From positions 5,952,001 through 6,016,000 of the forward strand of contig NZ_CP065958.1 of assembly GCF_041270065.1 (NCBI RefSeq): a stretch of DNA of 64,000 nucleotides, given 5' to 3'. The translations under genes were made by a program, and so were the position numbers. This document shows, one piece after another, positions 1 to 10,219 of this stretch; positions within the stretch are counted from its first letter, which is position 1; each line of letters opens with the position of its first letter. The notes beneath the pieces were generated by a model. The model was not told the origin of the DNA. It made no database searches and saw nothing but the letters and a program-made list of their open reading frames with translations. The stretch comes from Streptomyces fradiae. GTDB lineage: Bacteria > Actinomycetota > Actinomycetes > Streptomycetales > Streptomycetaceae.

Positions 1-3000
1 GCGAGGTGGGCACCGACGGGCGGCTCGGCGGGCAGGCCGTGGTGCCGGGCGTCGCCGGTGTGTGGCGGGACCTGACGGATTCGGTGAACGGCATGGCCGG
101 GAACCTGACGGCGCAGGTGCGCAACATCGCGCAGGTCGCGACGGCGGTGGCCCGGGGTGATCTGTCGCAGAAGATCGACGTGGACGCGCGCGGCGAGATC
201 CTGGAGCTGAAGAACACCCTCAACACGATGGTCGACCAGCTCTCGGCGTTCGCGGAGCAGGTGACGAGGGTGGCCCGTGAGGTGGGCACCGACGGCATCC
301 TGGGCGGTCAGGCCGAGGTGCAGGGGGTCTCCGGCACCTGGAAGGACCTCACCCAGTCGGTGAACATGATGGCGAACAACCTGACCTTCCAGGTCCGGAA
401 CATCGCCGAGGTCACCACGGCGGTCGCGAAGGGCGATCTGTCCAAGAAGATCACCGTCGACGCCAAGGGCGAGATCCTGGAGCTGGTGACGACCGTCAAC
501 ACGATGGTGGACCAGCTGTCGAACTTCGCCGACGAGGTGACCCGGGTGGCCCGTGAGGTGGGCACCGAGGGCATCCTCGGCGGCCAGGCCCGGGTGCGCG
601 GGGTGACCGGCATCTGGAAGGACCTCAGCGACAACGTCAACCTGATGGCCAACAACCTGACCAGCCAGGTGCGGAACATCTCCCGGGTGTCCGCGGCGGT
701 CGCCAACGGCGACCTGACGAAGAAGGTCACGGTCGAGGCGCGCGGCGAGGTCGCCGAGCTCGCCGACACCGTGAACACGATGGTGACGACGCTGTCCTCG
801 TTCGCCGACGAGGTGACGAGGGTGGCCCGTGAGGTGGGCACCGACGGCATCCTGGGCGGTCAGGCCCGGGTGCCGGGCGTCTCGGGCACCTGGAAGGACC
901 TCACCGAGTCGGTGAACTCGATGGCCGACAACCTCACCGGTCAGGTGCGGCAGATCGCCGCGGTCGCCACCGCCTTCGCCAAGGGCGACCTCACCAAGAA
1001 GATCGACATCGACGCGCGCGGCGAGATCCTGGAGCTGAAGAACACCCTCAACACCATGGTCGACCAGCTGTCGAACTTCGCCGAGGAGGTCACCCGGGTG
1101 GCCCGCGAGGTGGGCACCGACGGACAGCTCGGCGGCCAGGCCCGGGTCCGGGACGTGGAGGGCACCTGGAGCGACCTGACGGAGTCCGTGAACGAGATGG
1201 CCGGGAACCTCACCCGGCAGGTGCGCGCCATCGCGGCCGTCGCCACCGCGGTGACCCGCGGCGACCTCAACGTCAAGATCGACGGTGTGGACGCGGCCGG
1301 TGAGATCCAGGCGCTCCAGGACAACATCAACACCATGATCGCGAACCTGCGCGACACCACCCTCGCCAACGACGAGCAGGACTGGCTCAAGAGCAACCTG
1401 GCCCGCATCTCCGGTCTGATGCAGGGCCGCCGCGACCTGGAGGACGTGGCCTCGCTCATCATGAGCGAGCTGACGCCGGTCGTCTCGGCCCAGCACGGCG
1501 CCTTCTTCGTGGCCATGCCGACCGGTTCCGCGCACGGCGAGGCCGAACCCGTGGGGGAGGGCGAGGGCGCGTACGAGCTGCGGATGCGCGGCAGTTACGG
1601 CTACTCCGCAGGCTCCATGCCGACCTCGTTCCGGCCGGGCGAGACGCTCATCGGGACGGCCGCCGAGGAGAAGCGGACCATCCAGGTCAACGTGCCGCCG
1701 GGCTATCTGAAGATCTCGTCCGGTCTGGGCGAGGCCGCCCCGGCCCATGTGATCGTGCTGCCCGTGCTGTTCGAGGGGCGGGTGCTCGGCGTGATCGAGC
1801 TGGCGTCCTTCCAGCCGTTCACCCAGATCCAGCGGGACTTCCTCAACCAGATCGCCGAGCTGATCGCGACCACCGTCAACACCATCAGCGTCAACACCCG
1901 CACCGAGGTGCTGCTGCAGCAGTCGCAGGAGCTCACCGAGCAGCTGCGGGAGCGGTCGGCGGAGCTGGAGCACCGGCAGAAGGAGCTGCAGAACTCCAAC
2001 GCGGAGCTGGAGGACAAGGCCGAACTCCTGGCCCGGCAGAACCGGGACATCGAGGTGAAGAACACCGAGATCGAGGAGGCCCGGCAGGTCCTGGAGGAGC
2101 GCGCCGAACAGCTCGCGGTCTCCATGCGCTACAAGTCGGAGTTCCTCGCGAACATGTCGCACGAGCTGCGCACCCCGCTCAACTCGCTGCTGATCCTGGC
2201 CAAGCTGCTCGCCGACAACGCGGACACGAACCTGACGCCCAAGCAGGTCGAATTCGCCGAGACCATCCACGGCGCCGGCTCCGACCTGCTCCAGCTGATC
2301 AACGACATCCTCGACCTGTCGAAGGTCGAGGCGGGCAAGATGGACGTCTCGCCGACCCGGATCGCCCTCGTGCAGCTGGTCGACTACGTGGAGGCCACCT
2401 TCCGGCCGCTCACCGCCGAGAAGGGCCTCGACTTCTCCGTACGGGTCTCCCCGGAGCTGCCCGCGACCCTGCACACCGACGAGCAGCGGCTGCTCCAGGT
2501 GCTGCGCAACCTCCTGTCGAACGCGGTGAAGTTCACCGACACCGGGGCCGTGGAGCTGGTGATCCGGCCGGCCGGGGCGGACGTGCCGCAGTCGATCCGG
2601 GAACAGCTCCTGGAGGCGGGGACGATGCGCGACCCGGAGGCCGAGCTGATCGCGTTCTCGGTGACCGACACCGGCATCGGCATCGCCGCCGGCAAGATGC
2701 GGGTGATCTTCGAGGCGTTCAAGCAGGCCGACGGCACGACCAGCCGGAAGTACGGCGGTACGGGCCTCGGCCTGTCGATCAGCCGGGAGATCGCGCGGCT
2801 GCTCGGCGGCGAGATCTACGCGGCGAGCGAGCCGGGCCGCGGCTCGACCTTCACGCTCTACCTGCCGCTGAGCCCGGTCGCGCCGGCGACGGCGCACGGG
2901 GCGGACGCACAGGACCCGGACGAGCGTCCCGGGGCCGGCGACGAGCTGGGCGAGGGGTTCGTGCACTTCGCGCCCGCACCGGTGCACACCGAGGCCCGAT

Positions 3001-3521
3001 CGGGGGCCGGCGCGCTGTTCCGGCACCGCCGCAAGACGGCCGAGCAGTGGCCGCAACTCCCGGGCCAGTCGCCCAAGGGCGAGCAGCCGGCCGCCGAGGA
3101 GGAGCGGCCGGAGGCCGCGCCGCGCCCGGTGTATACGTTCGCGGGTGAGAAGGTGCTGATCGTCGACGACGACATCCGCAATGTGTTCGCCCTGACCAGC
3201 GTCCTGGAGCAGCACGGGCTCGCGGTGCTCTACGCGGAGAACGGGCGCGAGGGCATCGAGGTCCTGGAGCAGCACGAGGACGTCTCGGTGGTGCTGATGG
3301 ACATCATGATGCCGGAGATGGACGGCTACGCCACGACCACCGCGATCCGGCGGATGCCGCAGTTCGCGGGGCTGCCGATCATCGCGCTGACCGCCAAGGC
3401 GATGAAGGGCGACCGGGAGAAGGCCATCGAGTCCGGGGCCTCGGACTACGTGACCAAGCCGGTCGACCCGGACTATCTGCTGTCGGTGATGGAGCAGTGG
3501 ATGCGCGGGGAGGGACGCTAG
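1..3521 (+). CDS. osaA: Hybrid sensor histidine kinase with HAMP-repeat array (OsaA-like), 5' end missing
   Basis: The reading frame is open from the window edge, so the true N-terminus lies outside. About five near-identical units of 92 residues (276 bp; the GAGGTGGGCACCGA motif recurs at about 3, 279, 555, 831 and 1107) are HAMP-type signal-relay modules. Counting from the GTG at 6, a GAF domain follows at about 460-640, then a coiled coil (650-710), the phosphoacceptor motif [10 protein letters not shown] near 719, a HATPase with G boxes DTGIGI and [10 protein letters not shown], and a C-terminal receiver from about 1050 with VLIVDDD and the phospho-Asp in [11 protein letters not shown]. 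By architecture and by its pairing with the next gene and ftsK it matches OsaA, a kinase tied to osmotic-stress adaptation in Streptomyces coelicolor. No membrane segment is visible in this part, so it is probably cytoplasmic. Confidence 0.92.
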   Translation, partial: EVGTDGRLGGQAVVPGVAGVWRDLTDSVNGMAGNLTAQVRNIAQVATAVARGDLSQKIDVDARGEILELKNTLNTMVDQLSAFAEQVTRVAREVGTDGILGGQAEVQGVSGTWKDLTQSVNMMANNLTFQVRNIAEVTTAVAKGDLSKKITVDAKGEILELVTTVNTMVDQLSNFADEVTRVAREVGTEGILGGQARVRGVTGIWKDLSDNVNLMANNLTSQVRNISRVSAAVANGDLTKKVTVEARGEVAELADTVNTMVTTLSSFADEVTRVAREVGTDGILGGQARVPGVSGTWKDLTESVNSMADNLTGQVRQIAAVATAFAKGDLTKKIDIDARGEILELKNTLNTMVDQLSNFAEEVTRVAREVGTDGQLGGQARVRDVEGTWSDLTESVNEMAGNLTRQVRAIAAVATAVTRGDLNVKIDGVDAAGEIQALQDNINTMIANLRDTTLANDEQDWLKSNLARISGLMQGRRDLEDVASLIMSELTPVVSAQHGAFFVAMPTGSAHGEAEPVGEGEGAYELRMRGSYGYSAGSMPTSFRPGETLIGTAAEEKRTIQVNVPPGYLKISSGLGEAAPAHVIVLPVLFEGRVLGVIELASFQPFTQIQRDFLNQIAELIATTVNTISVNTRTEVLLQQSQELTEQLRERSAELEHRQKELQNSNAELEDKAELLARQNRDIEVKNTEIEEARQVLEERAEQLAVSMRYKSEFLANMSHELRTPLNSLLILAKLLADNADTNLTPKQVEFAETIHGAGSDLLQLINDILDLSKVEAGKMDVSPTRIALVQLVDYVEATFRPLTAEKGLDFSVRVSPELPATLHTDEQRLLQVLRNLLSNAVKFTDTGAVELVIRPAGADVPQSIREQLLEAGTMRDPEAELIAFSVTDTGIGIAAGKMRVIFEAFKQADGTTSRKYGGTGLGLSISREIARLLGGEIYAASEPGRGSTFTLYLPLSPVAPATAHGADAQDPDERPGAGDELGEGFVHFAPAPVHTEARSGAGALFRHRRKTAEQWPQLPGQSPKGEQPAAEEERPEAAPRPVYTFAGEKVLIVDDDIRNVFALTSVLEQHGLAVLYAENGREGIEVLEQHEDVSVVLMDIMMPEMDGYATTTAIRRMPQFAGLPIIALTAKAMKGDREKAIESGASDYVTKPVDPDYLLSVMEQWMRGEGR

Positions 3522-3839
3522 GAAAGGTCCTGGAGAGGTGCTCCGGCGGCGGCCCCGCGGCCGGAGCCGGGGCACCCCTCCGAGGCCGGCCCTCGCCAAC
3601 CGGGTGTGAGAGCCCGCCGGACGGGGAACCTTCTGGTCTCCCGCCGCGTTCGATGTACGGGCACGGATTGCGTGTTCTGTGACAATGCGGTGACAGGGTG
3701 TGGCGACGGGTGGGGTGCGGCTACGATGACCGGCACAAGGACGGACGGCGCATGGGAGTCGTCTTCTGGGGCGGCGCCCGGTGCTTCCCCCGGCACGCAG
3801 AGCCGGAGCGAGCCAGTGCCGGGGCGAGGAGGACGGGGC
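3522..3839 (+). promoter_or_regulatory. Intergenic region osaA-osaB with hairpin and putative promoter
   Basis: This 318-bp stretch has no convincing gene. Just after the kinase stop there is a G+C-rich inverted repeat (CTCCGGC at 3541-3547 against GCCGGAG at 3560-3566, with GGTG/CACC flanks) that could act as a terminator or attenuator. A -10-like TACGAT lies at 3722-3727, about 110 bp before the next start, so the response regulator may have its own promoter. A strong Shine-Dalgarno (GAGGAGGA) precedes 3840. Short ORFs here have no ribosome site and atypical codon use. Confidence 0.45.
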
Positions 3840-4508
3840 ATGGTGCAGAAGGCCAAGATCCTCCTGGTCGATGACCGGCCGGAGAATCTGCTGGCGCTGG
3901 AGGCCATTCTCTCCGCGCTCGATCAGACACTGGTGCGGGCATCGTCCGGGGAGGAAGCGCTCAAGGCGCTGCTGACCGACGACTTCGCGGTCATCCTGCT
4001 GGACGTCCAGATGCCCGGCATGGACGGATTCGAGACCGCAGCGCACATCAAGCGGCGCGAGCGGACCCGGGACATCCCGATCATCTTCCTCACCGCCATC
4101 AACCACGGCCCCCACCACACCTTCCGGGGGTACGCGGCGGGCGCGGTCGACTACATCTCCAAGCCGTTCGACCCGTGGGTGCTGCGCGCCAAGGTCTCCG
4201 TCTTCGTCGAGCTGTACATGAAGAACTGCCAGCTCCGCGAGCAGGCCGCGCTGCTCCGGCTCCAGCTGGAGGGCGGCGCCGGCCAGCCCAAGGAGTCCCC
4301 GGGGCTGCTCGCCGAGCTCTCCGCCCGGCTGGCCGCCGTCGAGGAGCAGGCCGAGGCGCTGTCCAAGCAGCTCGACGACGACTCCGCCGACGCCGCGGCC
4401 GTCGCCACCGCCGCGCACCTGGAGCGCAAGCTGACCGGACTGCGCCGCGCGCTCGACGCGCTCGAGCCCGGCACCGGCGGCGCGCCCTCCCTGCCCGCGC
4501 AGAACTGA
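3840..4508 (+). CDS. osaB: Response regulator, receiver plus coiled coil, no DNA-binding domain (OsaB-like)
   Basis: A 222-residue protein. The N-terminal receiver (about 4-120) has KILLVDDR, the phospho-Asp in ILLDVQMPGMDG, the Thr in FLTAI and the Lys in YISKPFDP. After residue 140 the protein is a Leu/Gln/Glu/Ala-rich coiled coil without a DNA-binding or enzymatic domain. This matches OsaB, the partner of OsaA needed for growth and aerial development under osmotic stress in S. coelicolor, which is thought to act through protein contacts. The start at 3840 was chosen over upstream in-frame codons because GAGGAGGA sits 7 nt before it and homology to receivers begins right there. The same-strand kinase directly upstream suggests a phosphorelay, and ftsK follows. 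Confidence 0.88.
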   Translation: MVQKAKILLVDDRPENLLALEAILSALDQTLVRASSGEEALKALLTDDFAVILLDVQMPGMDGFETAAHIKRRERTRDIPIIFLTAINHGPHHTFRGYAAGAVDYISKPFDPWVLRAKVSVFVELYMKNCQLREQAALLRLQLEGGAGQPKESPGLLAELSARLAAVEEQAEALSKQLDDDSADAAAVATAAHLERKLTGLRRALDALEPGTGGAPSLPAQN

Positions 4509-4546
4509 CACACGCTCACCGGAGCGGGCCGGAGCGGGCCGGGCCC

Positions 4547-4574
4547 GACGCCCGCCGTGAGCGGGCGTCAGTTT
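4547..4574 (+). terminator. Hairpin terminator after osaB
   Basis: A perfect 9-bp stem (GACGCCCGC 4547-4555 with GCGGGCGTC 4561-4569) and a 5-nt loop are followed by AGTTT. It separates osaB from the ftsK promoter. Confidence 0.6.
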
Positions 4575-4643
4575 CACGCCCCGGCAAGGGCGACACGAAC
4601 GGGTGAGCGCGGACAGCGCTGTTTCCCCGGCGGGTTGCGCAGG

Positions 4644-4656
4644 TAACCTCAGCACC
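4644..4656 (+). promoter_or_regulatory. Leaderless -10 box of ftsK
   Basis: TAACCT at 4644-4649 is followed by 7 nt and the ATG at 4657. In actinobacteria this geometry places the transcription start on the A of the start codon. There is no Shine-Dalgarno before the ATG, which fits a leaderless mRNA. Confidence 0.6.
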
Positions 4657-7479
4657 ATGGCCTCACGTACGTCCGGCAAGGGTTCCCAGGGCACGGCGGG
4701 CACCGCGAAACCACGGGCCGCCGGCCGTACGAGCGGTGCCGGCGGTGCCGCGAAGAAGACGACGGCCGCCAAGTCGCCCGCCAAACCCCCCGCGAAGAAG
4801 GCTCCGGCCAGGAAGTCCGCGCCCGCCAAGCGCGCGCCCGCGCGCAAGACGGCGGCGAAGAAGCCCGCGGCCCGCCCGGCACCGTCCCCCACCGGGGGCG
4901 TCTACCGGCTGGCGCGCGGCCTCTGGCTCGGACTCGCGCACGCCGTCGGGGCGATGTTCCGGGGGATAGGGCGGGGCGCCAAGGGCCTCGACCCGGCCCA
5001 CCGCAAGGACGGCCTCGCGCTGCTGCTGCTCGGCGTCGCCCTGATCGTCGCCGCCGGCACCTGGTCGAATCTGCGGGGCCCGGTCGGCGACCTGGTCGAG
5101 ATGCTGGTCACCGGCGCCTTCGGCCGGCTCGACCTGCTCGTCCCGCTGCTCGTCGGCGCCATCGCCGTACGCCTGATCCTCTACCCGGAGAAGCCCGAGG
5201 CCAACGGCCGGATCGTGATCGGCCTGTCCGCGCTCGTCATCGGCGTGCTCGGACAGGTGCACATCGCCTGCGGCTCGCCCGGCCGCGGCGACGGCACCGA
5301 CGCCATGCAGGACGCCGGCGGGCTCATCGGCTGGGCCGCATCCAAGCCGCTGATCTTCATGATGGGCGAGGTCCTCGCGGTGCCGCTCCTGGTGCTGCTC
5401 ACCGTCTTCGGACTGCTCGTCGTCACCGCCACCCCCGTCAACGCCATCCCGCAGCGGCTGCGCGCGCTCGGCGCCCGGCTCGGCCTGGTCGAGCCCGAGT
5501 ACGGGCCCGAGGAGGCCGCCGGGGCGCAGGACTACGACGACGAGTGGCGCGAGGACGCGCCCCGCACCGCCCGGCCCGTGCGCCGGCGCGCGCCCGGCGC
5601 GGGCCCGGACTACGACCCCGACCGGGCCGAGGCCGCCGCTTTGGAGCGGCGCGGCCGGCGGAGCCGTACCGCCCCGTCCGCGTCCTCCTTCGACACCACC
5701 GGACTCGACCCGGTCGACGTGGCCGCCGCCGCGGCCGCCGCGCTCGACGGCGCCGTCCTCAACGGCATGCCGCCGTCCCCGCTGGTCGCCGACCTCACCC
5801 GGGACGTCACCGCCGAGCGGGCCGCCGCCGTGGCCGCCTCGGCCGCCGACGCCGCGGAGGCCGAGGTGGACCCGCGGCCCGGCGCGCCCGTGCCCACCGC
5901 CCGCGGCACCGCCCGCGACCGGTCCGGCGGCGGGGTGCCCGACCTCACCAAGCCGGCGCCCGAGCCGACCGACCTGCCGCCGCGCGCCGAACAGCTTCAG
6001 CTCTCCGGCGACATCACGTACTCGCTGCCCTCCATGGACCTCCTGGAGCGCGGCGGCCCCGGCAAGACCCGCAGCGCCGCCAACGACGCCATCGTCGAGT
6101 CGCTCACCAACGTCTTCGCCGAGTTCAAGGTCGACGCGGCCGTCACCGGCTTCACGCGCGGCCCGACGGTCACCCGGTACGAGGTAGAGCTCGGCCCGGC
6201 CGTCAAGGTCGAGAAGATCACCGCGCTCACCAAGAACATCGCGTACGCCGTGGCCAGCCCCGACGTGCGGATCATCTCCCCGATCCCCGGCAAGTCCGCG
6301 GTCGGCATCGAGATCCCCAACACCGACCGCGAGATGGTCAACCTCGGCGACGTGCTGCGCCTCGCCGAGGCCGCCGAGGACGACCACCCGATGCTGGTGG
6401 CGCTCGGCAAGGACGTCGAGGGCGGCTATGTGATGGCCAACCTGGCGAAGATGCCGCACATCCTGGTGGCCGGCGCGACCGGCTCCGGCAAATCGTCCTG
6501 CATCAACTGCCTGATCACCTCGGTGATGATAAGAGCGACCCCGGAGGACGTCCGGATGGTGCTCGTCGACCCCAAGCGGGTCGAGCTCACCGCCTACGAG
6601 GGCATCCCGCACCTGATCACCCCGATCATCACCAACCCCAAGCGGGCCGCCGAGGCCCTGCAGTGGGTGGTGCGCGAGATGGACCTGCGCTACGACGACC
6701 TGGCCGCCTTCGGCTTCCGGCACATCGACGACTTCAACCAGGCCATCCGGGACGGCAAGGTCCAGCTGCCGCCGGGCAGCGAGCGCGAGCTCAAGACCTA
6801 CCCGTACCTCCTGGTGATCGTCGACGAGCTCGCCGACCTGATGATGGTCGCGCCGAGGGACGTCGAGGACGCGATCGTGCGCATCACCCAGCTGGCCCGC
6901 GCGGCCGGCATCCACCTGGTGCTCGCCACCCAGCGGCCCTCGGTGGACGTCGTCACCGGTCTGATCAAGGCGAACGTGCCGTCCCGGCTCGCCTTCGCCA
7001 CCTCCTCGCTCGCCGACAGCCGGGTCATCCTCGACCAGCCCGGCGCCGAGAAGCTCATCGGCAAGGGCGACGGCCTGTTCCTGCCGATGGGCGCGAACAA
7101 GCCGGTCCGCATGCAGGGCGCCTTCGTCACCGAGCACGAGGTCGCCACCGTCGTCCAACACTGCAAGGACCAGATGGCGCCGGTCTTCCGGGACGACGTC
7201 ACGGTCGGCACCAAGCAGAAGAAGGAGATCGACGAGGAGATCGGCGACGACCTCGACCTGCTGTGCCAGGCCGCGGAGCTGGTCGTCTCCACCCAGTTCG
7301 GCTCCACCTCGATGCTCCAGCGCAAGCTGCGCGTCGGCTTCGCCAAGGCCGGCCGGCTGATGGACCTGATGGAGTCGCGCGGCATCGTCGGCCCGAGCGA
7401 GGGCTCCAAGGCCCGCGACGTGCTGGTCAAGCCGGACGAGCTGGACGAGGTGCTCGACCGGATCCGCGGCGGGGAGTAG
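4657..7479 (+). CDS. ftsK: DNA translocase FtsK/SpoIIIE
   Basis: A 940-residue septal DNA pump that moves chromosomes through closing division or sporulation septa. Order: a Lys/Ala/Pro-rich basic N-terminus (1-85, PAKKAPARK-type repeats), four membrane helices (about 120-280), an acidic Ala/Pro-rich linker (280-450), then the RecA-type motor with Walker A GATGSGKSS near 606 and Walker B LLVIVDELADLM near 717, and the C-terminal winged-helix gamma domain (about 865-930) with QFGSTSMLQRKLRVGFAKAG, which reads polar chromosomal motifs. The ATG at 4657 is preferred over an in-frame GTG at 4603 because a leaderless -10 box fits it and the basic tail starts there. The length is normal for streptomycete FtsK. 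Position next to osaAB and before the rodZ-like gene is conserved. Confidence 0.96.
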   Translation: MASRTSGKGSQGTAGTAKPRAAGRTSGAGGAAKKTTAAKSPAKPPAKKAPARKSAPAKRAPARKTAAKKPAARPAPSPTGGVYRLARGLWLGLAHAVGAMFRGIGRGAKGLDPAHRKDGLALLLLGVALIVAAGTWSNLRGPVGDLVEMLVTGAFGRLDLLVPLLVGAIAVRLILYPEKPEANGRIVIGLSALVIGVLGQVHIACGSPGRGDGTDAMQDAGGLIGWAASKPLIFMMGEVLAVPLLVLLTVFGLLVVTATPVNAIPQRLRALGARLGLVEPEYGPEEAAGAQDYDDEWREDAPRTARPVRRRAPGAGPDYDPDRAEAAALERRGRRSRTAPSASSFDTTGLDPVDVAAAAAAALDGAVLNGMPPSPLVADLTRDVTAERAAAVAASAADAAEAEVDPRPGAPVPTARGTARDRSGGGVPDLTKPAPEPTDLPPRAEQLQLSGDITYSLPSMDLLERGGPGKTRSAANDAIVESLTNVFAEFKVDAAVTGFTRGPTVTRYEVELGPAVKVEKITALTKNIAYAVASPDVRIISPIPGKSAVGIEIPNTDREMVNLGDVLRLAEAAEDDHPMLVALGKDVEGGYVMANLAKMPHILVAGATGSGKSSCINCLITSVMIRATPEDVRMVLVDPKRVELTAYEGIPHLITPIITNPKRAAEALQWVVREMDLRYDDLAAFGFRHIDDFNQAIRDGKVQLPPGSERELKTYPYLLVIVDELADLMMVAPRDVEDAIVRITQLARAAGIHLVLATQRPSVDVVTGLIKANVPSRLAFATSSLADSRVILDQPGAEKLIGKGDGLFLPMGANKPVRMQGAFVTEHEVATVVQHCKDQMAPVFRDDVTVGTKQKKEIDEEIGDDLDLLCQAAELVVSTQFGSTSMLQRKLRVGFAKAGRLMDLMESRGIVGPSEGSKARDVLVKPDELDEVLDRIRGGE

Positions 7480-7575
7480 GGACCCCGGCCGGGCAGGCCC
7501 GTCCGGACGAACCCGCCCGAGCAGGCCCGACCGGGCAGCTGCACCTTGATCGAGACCTGGCCGAGACTCACTCGT

Positions 7576-7602
7576 AAGGGAAAGTGGGCAACCGTTTCCC
7601 TT
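7576..7602. promoter_or_regulatory. Inverted repeat between ftsK and the rodZ-like gene
   Basis: Arms AAGGGAAA (7576-7583) and TTTCCCTT (7595-7602) are separated by 11 nt. Inside it, 7586-7600 reads GGGCAACCGTTTCCC, a 15-bp quasi-palindrome with one mismatch that resembles LacI-family operators. It could be a weak terminator for ftsK or an operator for the gene starting at 7747. Confidence 0.4.
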
Positions 7603-7746
7603 GGGCGTACGTCAAGTTGGAGGGAGGGACAGGACCCTGTCCCAGCCTCATGGCGTACAAACGACGCCCGCCCGGTTGCCCCACCCTTTCGTACCACCCA
7701 TAGACTGAACATCCAGCAGGTGGCTACACGCTCGAAAGGCGCTCTC

Positions 7747-8583
7747 GTGTCCATCGGCAACTCCCCCGAATCCCCCGAGGACGACCGGAACTTCCCGGCA
7801 GATGACCGGGATTCGATCGGTCGTGCCCTTCAGCAGGCCCGTGTCGCCGCCGGTCTCACCGTTGAAGAGGTCAGCGCCTCCACCCGCGTGCGCGTCCCGA
7901 TCGTGCACGCGATCGAGGAGGACGACTTCTCGCGCTGCGGCGGCGACGTCTACGCCCGCGGGCACATCCGCACGCTCGCGCGCGCCGTGGGGCTCGATCC
8001 GGCATCGCTGATCGAGCAGTACGACGCCGAGCACGGCGGCCGCCCGTCGCCCACCCCCGCCGCCCCGCTGTTCGAGGCGGAGCGGATCCGCCCCGAGCCC
8101 CGCCGGCCCAACTGGACCGCCGCCATGGTCGCGGCGATCGTCGCCGTCGTCGGTTTCGTCGGCTTCACGATGTTCAACGGGAACGACGGCGCCGGCCAGG
8201 CGGGCGCGGCGGCGGAGGGCCCGGCCCCCGCCACCAAGACCACCGCCCCGGCCAAGCCCAAGCCGGTCAAGCCCGAACCCAAGCCCGTGCCCTCCGAGTC
8301 CGCCATCGCGGCGGCCCCGCTGGACAAGGTCACCGTCAAGCTGACCGCGACCGACGACAAGAGCTGGATCTCCGCCAAGGCCCACGACGGCAAGCTGCTC
8401 TTCGACGGGCTGCTCCTCGCGGGCGAGTCCAAGACCTTCCAGGACGACGAGCGGATCGACCTCATCCTCGGCAACGCCGGGCCGATCGAGCTGTACGTCA
8501 ACGGCAAGAAGGTCGAGGACACCTTCGAGTCCGGTCAGGTCGAGCGCCTGTCGTACACCAAGGGCGACCCGCAGGCCGGCTGA
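7747..8583 (+). CDS. RodZ-like membrane protein with N-terminal helix-turn-helix
   Basis: A 278-residue single-span protein. Residues about 20-85 form a Cro-type helix-turn-helix ([20 protein letters not shown], then [20 protein letters not shown]), as in the N-domain of RodZ. One membrane helix follows (about 120-142), then a Lys/Pro-rich spacer and a C-terminal beta domain (DUF4115-like) ending at [12 protein letters not shown]. RodZ proteins link the MreB cytoskeleton to wall synthesis, and the streptomycete homologues are less studied. The GTG at 7747 was chosen because it has GAAAGG about 8 nt upstream and a -10-like TAGACT lies near 7700. The upstream extension to 7546 lacks family similarity. 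The gene sits between ftsK and rimO, with a hairpin directly after it. Confidence 0.85.
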   Translation: MSIGNSPESPEDDRNFPADDRDSIGRALQQARVAAGLTVEEVSASTRVRVPIVHAIEEDDFSRCGGDVYARGHIRTLARAVGLDPASLIEQYDAEHGGRPSPTPAAPLFEAERIRPEPRRPNWTAAMVAAIVAVVGFVGFTMFNGNDGAGQAGAAAEGPAPATKTTAPAKPKPVKPEPKPVPSESAIAAAPLDKVTVKLTATDDKSWISAKAHDGKLLFDGLLLAGESKTFQDDERIDLILGNAGPIELYVNGKKVEDTFESGQVERLSYTKGDPQAG

Positions 8584-8646
8584 GCCCCGGCCGGCCCGCC
8601 CGGCCCGGCCCGGTCTTCCGCCCGCCTCCGTCGCCGTGTGTGACGG

Positions 8647-8675
8647 CCGTCGCGCAGGTGAACCCTGCGCGACGG
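8647..8675 (+). terminator. Hairpin terminator between rodZ-like gene and rimO
   Basis: Perfect 12-bp stem, CCGTCGCGCAGG (8647-8658) with CCTGCGCGACGG (8664-8675), and a 5-nt loop. There is no U-tract, as is usual in streptomycetes. Confidence 0.65.
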
Positions 8676-8694
8676 AGGTACGGCCGGGACGAAG

Positions 8695-8707
8695 TAGTCT
8701 TGAGTCC
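8695..8707 (+). promoter_or_regulatory. Leaderless -10 box of rimO
   Basis: TAGTCT at 8695-8700 is exactly 7 nt before the ATG at 8708. No ribosome site is present. Confidence 0.6.
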
Positions 8708-10219
8708 ATGCCCGAACGCCGTACCGTCGCCCTTGTCACTCTTGGCTGCGCCCGTAACGAGGTGGACTCGGAGGAGCTCGCAGGCCGCTTGGCAGCGGAC
8801 GGCTGGGAGCTCGTCGAGAACGCCGAGGACGCGGATGTCGCCGTCGTCAACACCTGTGGATTCGTCGAGGCCGCCAAGAAGGACTCCGTCGACGCCCTCC
8901 TCGAAGCCAATGATCTGAAGGACCACGGCAGGACCCAGGCCGTCGTCGCCGTCGGCTGCATGGCCGAGCGCTACGGCAAGGAGCTCGCCGACGCGCTTCC
9001 CGAGGCCGACGGCGTGCTCGGCTTCGACGACTACGCGGACATCTCCAGCCGCCTCCAGACCATCCTCAGCGGCGGAAACGTCGAGGCGCACGCCCCGCGC
9101 GACCGGCGCACGCTGCTGCCGCTGTCGCCGGTCGAGCGTCAGCAGGCCGCCGCCTCCGTGGCCCTGCCCGGACACGGCGACGGCGCCGAGGCGCCCGCGG
9201 CCGCCGAGGAGACGCCCGCCGACCTGACGGACCTTCCCGAGGGCCTCGCGCCCGCCTCCGGGCCGCGCGCGCCGCTGCGCCGCCGTCTGGACACCAGCCC
9301 GGTCGCCTCCGTGAAGCTGGCCTCCGGCTGCGACCGCCGCTGCTCCTTCTGCGCCATCCCGTCCTTCCGCGGCTCCTTCGTCTCGCGCCGTCCCTCGGAC
9401 GTGCTGAACGAGACCCGCTGGCTGGCCGAGCAGGGCGTCAAGGAGGTCATGCTGGTCTCCGAGAACAACACCTCCTACGGCAAGGACCTGGGCGACATCC
9501 GCCTCCTGGAGAGCCTGCTGCCCGAGCTCGCCGCCGTCGACGGCATCGAGCGGGTCCGGGTCAGCTACCTCCAGCCCGCCGAGATGCGCCCCGGCCTGAT
9601 CGACGTGCTGACCTCGACCGACAAGGTCGTCCCGTACTTCGACCTGTCCTTCCAGCACAGCGCGCCGGACGTGCTGCGGGCGATGCGCCGCTTCGGCGAC
9701 ACCGACCGCTTCCTGGAGCTGCTCGACACCATCCGCTCCAAGGCGCCGCTCGCCGGTGCCCGGTCCAACTTCATCGTCGGCTTCCCTGGCGAGACCGAGG
9801 CGGACTTCAAGGAGCTGGAACGCTTCGTCACGCACGCCCGGCTCGACGCCATCGGCGTCTTCGGCTACTCCGACGAGGACGGCACCGAGGCCGCCGGTTA
9901 CGAGCACAAGCTCGACCAGGAGGTCGTCGACGAGCGGCTCGCCCACCTGTCCCGGCTCGCCGAGGAGCTCACCGCCCAGCGCGCGGAGGAGCGGATCGGC
10001 GAGACCCTGGAAGTACTGGTGGAATCCTTCGACGAGGAGGACGGCTGGATCGGCCGCGCGGCGCACCAGGCGCCGGAGACGGACGGCCAGGTGATCCTCA
10101 CCATGGACTCGACCGACGACGCCGACCTGGCCCCGGGACGTATGGTCAGGGCCGAGGTCGTCGCCACCGAGGGCGTCGACCTGGTGGCCGAGTGTCTTAT
10201 CGAGGAGGCGGGCAGATGA
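8708..10219 (+). CDS. rimO: Ribosomal protein S12 methylthiotransferase RimO
   Basis: A 503-residue radical-SAM enzyme that adds a methylthio group to the conserved Asp of ribosomal protein uS12. The N-terminal UPF0004 domain carries the three auxiliary-cluster cysteines in [16 protein letters not shown] and VGCMAERYG. The SAM-cluster motif [16 protein letters not shown] lies near residue 208, and a TRAM-like domain ends the protein ([20 protein letters not shown]). The CAIPSFRG signature separates RimO from MiaB, whose gene is also in this window at 44563. A linker of about 60 residues rich in Ala/Pro/Glu between the first two domains is longer than in enterobacterial RimO. The stop overlaps the pgsA start by 4 nt, so translation is probably coupled. 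Confidence 0.95.
   Translation: MPERRTVALVTLGCARNEVDSEELAGRLAADGWELVENAEDADVAVVNTCGFVEAAKKDSVDALLEANDLKDHGRTQAVVAVGCMAERYGKELADALPEADGVLGFDDYADISSRLQTILSGGNVEAHAPRDRRTLLPLSPVERQQAAASVALPGHGDGAEAPAAAEETPADLTDLPEGLAPASGPRAPLRRRLDTSPVASVKLASGCDRRCSFCAIPSFRGSFVSRRPSDVLNETRWLAEQGVKEVMLVSENNTSYGKDLGDIRLLESLLPELAAVDGIERVRVSYLQPAEMRPGLIDVLTSTDKVVPYFDLSFQHSAPDVLRAMRRFGDTDRFLELLDTIRSKAPLAGARSNFIVGFPGETEADFKELERFVTHARLDAIGVFGYSDEDGTEAAGYEHKLDQEVVDERLAHLSRLAEELTAQRAEERIGETLEVLVESFDEEDGWIGRAAHQAPETDGQVILTMDSTDDADLAPGRMVRAEVVATEGVDLVAECLIEEAGR

Noticed and set aside
6..1340. Regular spaced repeats considered as a CRISPR-like array
   Set aside because: The 276-bp repeats are in frame and encode HAMP domains; there are no spacers or cas genes.
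5544..7577. A 677-codon Arg-rich frame overlapping ftsK
   Set aside because: Same-strand shadow of ftsK in another frame. Codon positions lack the expected third-position G/C pattern.
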